Positions 6,087 through 9,483 of a stretch of 9,483 nt of DNA are shown here, piece by piece. Below the pieces are notes generated by a model. The model made no database searches. It had not been told where the DNA came from and saw only the letters and a program-made list of their open reading frames with translations. A program made the translations under genes and the position numbers. The DNA is taken from positions 1 to 9,483 of the forward strand of contig JBFJVZ010000317.1 of assembly GCA_041623895.1 (NCBI GenBank), read 5' to 3'. This DNA is from JBFJVZ01 sp041623895 (GTDB lineage Bacteria; Planctomycetota; Planctomycetia; Pirellulales; Pirellulaceae). Positions within the stretch are counted from its first letter, which is position 1, and every line of letters starts with the position of its first letter.

Positions 6087-7379
6087 CTACGGCAATCGCT
6101 TGATCGAAATATTGCGGAACATGACCGCGTCGCCGTGGCCGGCAAAACCAAAGTAACCGGAGGTGTTATCCATGCCGGGATGCGGACGATTCCCCATGAA
6201 CTCCGTGACTTGAGATAAATCAGCATCCAGAATCACGCTACCGTTCAGTTCGACTTTGATCTTGCTGCCGTCCACCGTGACTTCCTGAAAATTCCACTCA
6301 CCCGGTTCTCGCAAGAAACCACGTTTGGCAGCCACCATGCCGTAAGCCGATCCGTGATATTGGCGGGGATCCAGATTTGCATATTTCTTGGCTTCCGAGT
6401 CCAGCACTTGCAGTTCACACATCGCCGCGTATGCGGGGTCGCCTTTGCCATCGGAACGAATCGCCAATCCGTTGTTGCCGCCCGGCGGCAGCTTGAATTC
6501 AAGGCGGGCAACAAAATTCGCGTACTCTTTTTCCGTTAGCAGCATCCCACCTTTGCCCTGCTTGCAGCCGATCGCACCATCGACAACTTCGTAGTTGTCA
6601 GTCGCTCCCTGCCAGCCACTCAAGTCGGTGCCATTGAACACCGACTCGAAGCCTTCCTTGTTTGCCGACAAAGCTGCGCCGGCATCCACAGGTGACAGTT
6701 CGCGAATGTAAATGTTTCGCCAACGGATTTCGCCGCCGTGCGTCTGCAGCGCGATCGGCCCCTTGGCAAACAGCGGCGATCCGCGATCCCAAAAGTTTTC
6801 CATGATCGCGTTATCGACGACCAGTTTGCCATTCAGTTTGACCGTCGTTCTGGCACCGACTTGTCGAATGAAAAACTCGTTCCACTCACCGAATGGCTTG
6901 TCAGCCAAAACAAGCGGGTCCTTTCCCGCTGCGCCTTTGCTGTTATTCCACAGACCGCCGCTGCCCAGATTCGAGCCGAGATTGAATTTTTTCTGGTCGG
7001 TGTAATCCCAAATCTGAACTTGGGGCGTGGCTTTCAAGTAGATCCCACTATCGGCACGCGCCACCGTTTTGTACTCGATCATAAACTCGTAATCGCGAAA
7101 CTCCCGGTCGGTTACCAGGTACGCACCATCACCGTCGTTGACGAGCTCGCCGTTTTCGACTGTCCAATGCTGTTCCGCGTCCGCCATCCACTCCTTCAGC
7201 TTCGCTTCCCGCTCCGCGGCGGACATTTCAGCAAGCTTGATGGGGCTGAAGTGCGGCGTGGCATGCCAGCCATCCAGATTCTCGCCATTGAATAGTGGCG
7301 TGAATCCGGAAGGTGCTTCGGCAGCCGCCAATGAGATCAATGAAATAACGAAGGTGGTCGCAATCAAAAAGCGTTGCAT
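6087..7379 (-). CDS. Secreted protein with two DUF1080 (3-keto-disaccharide hydrolase-like, PF06439) domains
   Basis: DUF1080 proteins have a concanavalin-like jelly roll. Some act on 3-keto-glycosides; many are annotated without proof. From ATG 7379 the product is 430 residues with a signal peptide, MQRFLIATTFVISLISLAAA, probably cut after Ala20. Domain 1 (about 26-228) opens with FTPLFNGENLDGW and has DSGIYLKATPQVQIWD, GEWNEFFIRQVGARTTVKLN, and closes with GPIALQTHGGEIRWRNIYI. Domain 2 (about 244-430) repeats the plan: FESVFNGTDLSGW, NNGLAIRSDG, CELQVLDS, GEWNFQEVTVDGSKIKVELN, GHGDAVMFRNISIKRL. The frame extends five codons to TTG 7394, but the ATG directly before the signal peptide is far more likely. 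It lies 54 bases after the PhoD-like stop on the same strand, probably one transcript. The two domains are clearly diverged, which suggests an old duplication and possibly only one active site. Substrate unknown. Confidence 0.9.
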   Translation of the reverse strand: MQRFLIATTFVISLISLAAAEAPSGFTPLFNGENLDGWHATPHFSPIKLAEMSAAEREAKLKEWMADAEQHWTVENGELVNDGDGAYLVTDREFRDYEFMIEYKTVARADSGIYLKATPQVQIWDYTDQKKFNLGSNLGSGGLWNNSKGAAGKDPLVLADKPFGEWNEFFIRQVGARTTVKLNGKLVVDNAIMENFWDRGSPLFAKGPIALQTHGGEIRWRNIYIRELSPVDAGAALSANKEGFESVFNGTDLSGWQGATDNYEVVDGAIGCKQGKGGMLLTEKEYANFVARLEFKLPPGGNNGLAIRSDGKGDPAYAAMCELQVLDSEAKKYANLDPRQYHGSAYGMVAAKRGFLREPGEWNFQEVTVDGSKIKVELNGSVILDADLSQVTEFMGNRPHPGMDNTSGYFGFAGHGDAVMFRNISIKRLP

Positions 7380-7433
7380 GATGTCAAAATCCAAGCAGGT
7401 GGGATGGAAACGGGGAGGTACGTCAGCAAAGAA

Positions 7434-9483
7434 TCATTGCAAAATGTTTTCGCCGCGGTTTTCTTTTTGGTGAATCGTAACCGGCCAGCCCGGAAACTGA
7501 TTGCCGGGCTTGCCGTCGGTCGGATCAATCAGGAAGCGGAAAGATTCGATCTGGTAGGTCTTGGCTTTGGTGTCGATCGTGACGAAGCCGAACCCGCTGC
7601 CTTTTTGGTGGGCTTTTTCATAGCGATTCTTTTTCGTGCCGACTTCCGGATTACCGATGGCGTAAACATAAGCTTTGTTGCCGAACCCGTCCAAGTACGC
7701 GCCGGTGTTGGGCAGTCCATGTTTTGGACGGTTCTCGTGCGGCATCCCGACTTCATCCGGCCGCCACCAGCGCGGATAACCGGCGGCAATCGCCGGGGTG
7801 CAGAAGGACCAGTTGCTGTCGCGTTGCTGGTCGACGCCGTACTGCACCAGCGATGCCAGATGCTGGTCGCCGTTGATGTGCAGCGGCATCCCCTGGCGAA
7901 TGATTTTGACGGCGTTGTTGCGAGCAGTCTGCGGCCAACCTCCCGAATCCAAGTCAGCTTTCAGGTAACCGTTGTAACCGCCGTGGTGCGTGGCCACGCC
8001 GGCAAAAACGGTTTGGCTAAGCAGCACCTTCATCGAATGGCCGCGCCAATCTTCGACCCAATGCTGTAAGAAATCCTCCTGCCGCTCACCCAGCAATATC
8101 AGTCCCGGTTTATCCAGCTTTGATGTGTCAAAATCGGGATCCTTGACATGATCCGCACGGCCGCTGCCCGTTTCGACACGCTGAGGACCGCTCTTAAATT
8201 GTCGGTCGCCCAAGATCGCGAAGCTGACGCCGCCGTAAACCATATCACCGTAATAGACACTGATCCCTTGCTTGACGGGCGTCGGATCGTAGTAATCGGG
8301 ATGATGTGCCGCGTTGGTTTTGTGGACAACGTTGACCATTCGCGCTGGTTCTCGATAGCCACCGTTGGACGAAGCACCGCCGGCATCAACATCCATCGGC
8401 GCCCCGCCTTCGCCCCAGATGTTTCCTTGGAACACATCATGATCATCCGGAATGCAGACCGTCGGCCGATCGCGGAGCGCTTCGCGAAAGGCCCAGCCGA
8501 ACTGATAAAACTTCCTTAAGTAATTCAGGATCGCCGGCTCGGCGGGGTCGCGGATGATCCCGTATCCACCGTGGCTTTCGTAGATCTGATCTCCGGAAAA
8601 ATACAACATGTCCGGATCAAGTTTGACCAGATTGTCAGCGACCGGTGCGTACGGAAACGCATAGTCGTTTTGACAAGTCAGCGCTCCCAATCGCAATGGA
8701 CGCCCGGATGGGTTCGCTTTGATCTTGCCCGTCCAAACCGATTCGGTCTCGCTGCCGCTGCGATGTTTTTCACGATAGACCAGCATGTACGCCGTTTCAA
8801 CGGATTCGTCCCAGTTCGCGATTCGGAACGTCGCCACCCAAGCGTCGGGATCTAACTTTGCCTTTCCCAGCGATTTCCAATCGCCGTCGCGGCCCACATA
8901 CAGTTCCACGTCCTTGTTATCTTCTTCGCCCAGCGGTCCGGTCAGCGCACTGATCTTCATCACAAAGCCTTCGTCGCTTCGCGAGTCACTAAGCGAATAC
9001 ATCGACCACAGAATGGGACCGAATTTGTGTTCGGGCGTGACGGTCAGCGCGTTACCGGAAACGGTCCAATCTTGAAAACGATAACGGGCGCCGGCTCCCT
9101 TCTTCAGCTTCGAATCGTTAAAGTTATTGACGACACAAACATTCCCCAGGACGGCCGTCGCAGGGACACTTGTCGACACGCTGCCCAGTGTAGATCCGTC
9201 CACACTGCTGGCCGATAAGGTCAAATCGAACTTGTCCCCGTTGGCCTGGCCAGTCAGCCGCAACGATACGTTCTTTGGATTGGAGGCTTGCGGGAGTGGT
9301 TTGGTTTTTCGTGCCAGAATCAGTTGGCCGTCGACCAGACCCGCTCTGATTCCGTTCTTCGCAAACGTATTGCTGCGATACTCATTGATTTCACTGCTCA
9401 CGCCGATCCGGAATCCGGCTCCGGCATCTTGTTTTTTCAGTTCGACTTGAGTGACCACCACCGACATATCAAGCTTGCCCTTC
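7434..9483 (-). CDS. PhoD-like metallophosphatase with N-terminal LamG-like domain, 5' end cut off by the window
   Basis: Member of the PhoD-like family (PF09423), metal-dependent phosphomonoesterases or diesterases, usually exported. The frame is open to the right edge. The first ATG seen (9467) lies inside a domain already under way and no signal peptide is present, so the true start is beyond 9483. Counting from 9467: a LamG/concanavalin-like region (about 1-165, with GAGFRIGVSSEINEYRSNTF and GPILWSMYSLSD), a beta-sandwich linker (about 170-250), then the catalytic domain. There LTCQNDYAFPY (about 263-273), YFSGDQIYE (Asp293), IPDDHDVFQGN (DDHD at 341-344), ILGDRQFK and INGDQHLAS (Asp534, His536) supply the metal-binding pattern. 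WSFCTPAIAAGYPRWW and a beta-rich tail follow. The last residues are RGENILQ. It precedes the DUF1080 gene by 54 bases. Natural substrate cannot be told from sequence. Confidence 0.9.
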   Translation of the reverse strand, partial: KGKLDMSVVVTQVELKKQDAGAGFRIGVSSEINEYRSNTFAKNGIRAGLVDGQLILARKTKPLPQASNPKNVSLRLTGQANGDKFDLTLSASSVDGSTLGSVSTSVPATAVLGNVCVVNNFNDSKLKKGAGARYRFQDWTVSGNALTVTPEHKFGPILWSMYSLSDSRSDEGFVMKISALTGPLGEEDNKDVELYVGRDGDWKSLGKAKLDPDAWVATFRIANWDESVETAYMLVYREKHRSGSETESVWTGKIKANPSGRPLRLGALTCQNDYAFPYAPVADNLVKLDPDMLYFSGDQIYESHGGYGIIRDPAEPAILNYLRKFYQFGWAFREALRDRPTVCIPDDHDVFQGNIWGEGGAPMDVDAGGASSNGGYREPARMVNVVHKTNAAHHPDYYDPTPVKQGISVYYGDMVYGGVSFAILGDRQFKSGPQRVETGSGRADHVKDPDFDTSKLDKPGLILLGERQEDFLQHWVEDWRGHSMKVLLSQTVFAGVATHHGGYNGYLKADLDSGGWPQTARNNAVKIIRQGMPLHINGDQHLASLVQYGVDQQRDSNWSFCTPAIAAGYPRWWRPDEVGMPHENRPKHGLPNTGAYLDGFGNKAYVYAIGNPEVGTKKNRYEKAHQKGSGFGFVTIDTKAKTYQIESFRFLIDPTDGKPGNQFPGWPVTIHQKENRGENILQ

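Noticed and set aside
7374..8069. A 231-codon plus-strand frame, with similar ones at 6738-7295 and 8148-8519
   Set aside because: They are antisense to the DUF1080 and PhoD-like genes, which show clear domain motifs in the minus frame; the plus products match nothing I recognise.

Overview
The window reads like chromosomal DNA from a planctomycete, most likely a Pirellulaceae / Rhodopirellula-type organism. This is inferred from four things: a single-chain SecD-SecF fusion with an N-terminal extension, the pairing of a PhoD-like phosphatase with a double DUF1080 protein, weak or absent Shine-Dalgarno sequences at nearly every start, and GGGAG-rich palindromic repeats between genes. No search could be run, so the taxonomy is an inference from family style.

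Layout. Positions 1-3050 (minus) hold most of a SecDF translocase gene whose 3' end lies off the left edge. Positions 3158-3577 (or 3610; minus) hold yajC, just upstream of secDF in transcription order and separated from it by a 107-base gap with a strong hairpin over the yajC stop. A 283-base divergent spacer (3611-3893) follows. Two plus-strand genes come next: a DegT/DnrJ/EryC1-type PLP aminotransferase (3894-4973) and an unrecognised eight-segment membrane protein (5111-6007), separated by a two-copy palindromic repeat. Convergent to them, on the minus strand, are a secreted protein with two DUF1080 (3-keto-disaccharide hydrolase-like) domains (6087-7379) and, 54 bases upstream of it, a PhoD-like metallophosphatase (7434 to beyond the right edge; its 5' end is missing).

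How the genes fit together. YajC and SecDF are partners of the Sec translocon, and their order yajC-secDF is the conserved bacterial arrangement. The PhoD-like and DUF1080 genes probably form one transcript for exported enzymes that degrade or remodel phospho- or glyco-substrates in the periplasm or on the surface. The aminotransferase and the membrane protein show no clear link to each other or to the rest.

I found no RNA gene, CRISPR array, insertion sequence, phage gene or defence locus, and nothing I can honestly call a new multi-gene system. The points most worth following are an acidic, alanine-rich insert in the SecF periplasmic domain, extra hydrophobic N-terminal segments on SecD, the hairpin between yajC and secDF, the intergenic repeat pair, and the PhoD-like/DUF1080 gene pair.
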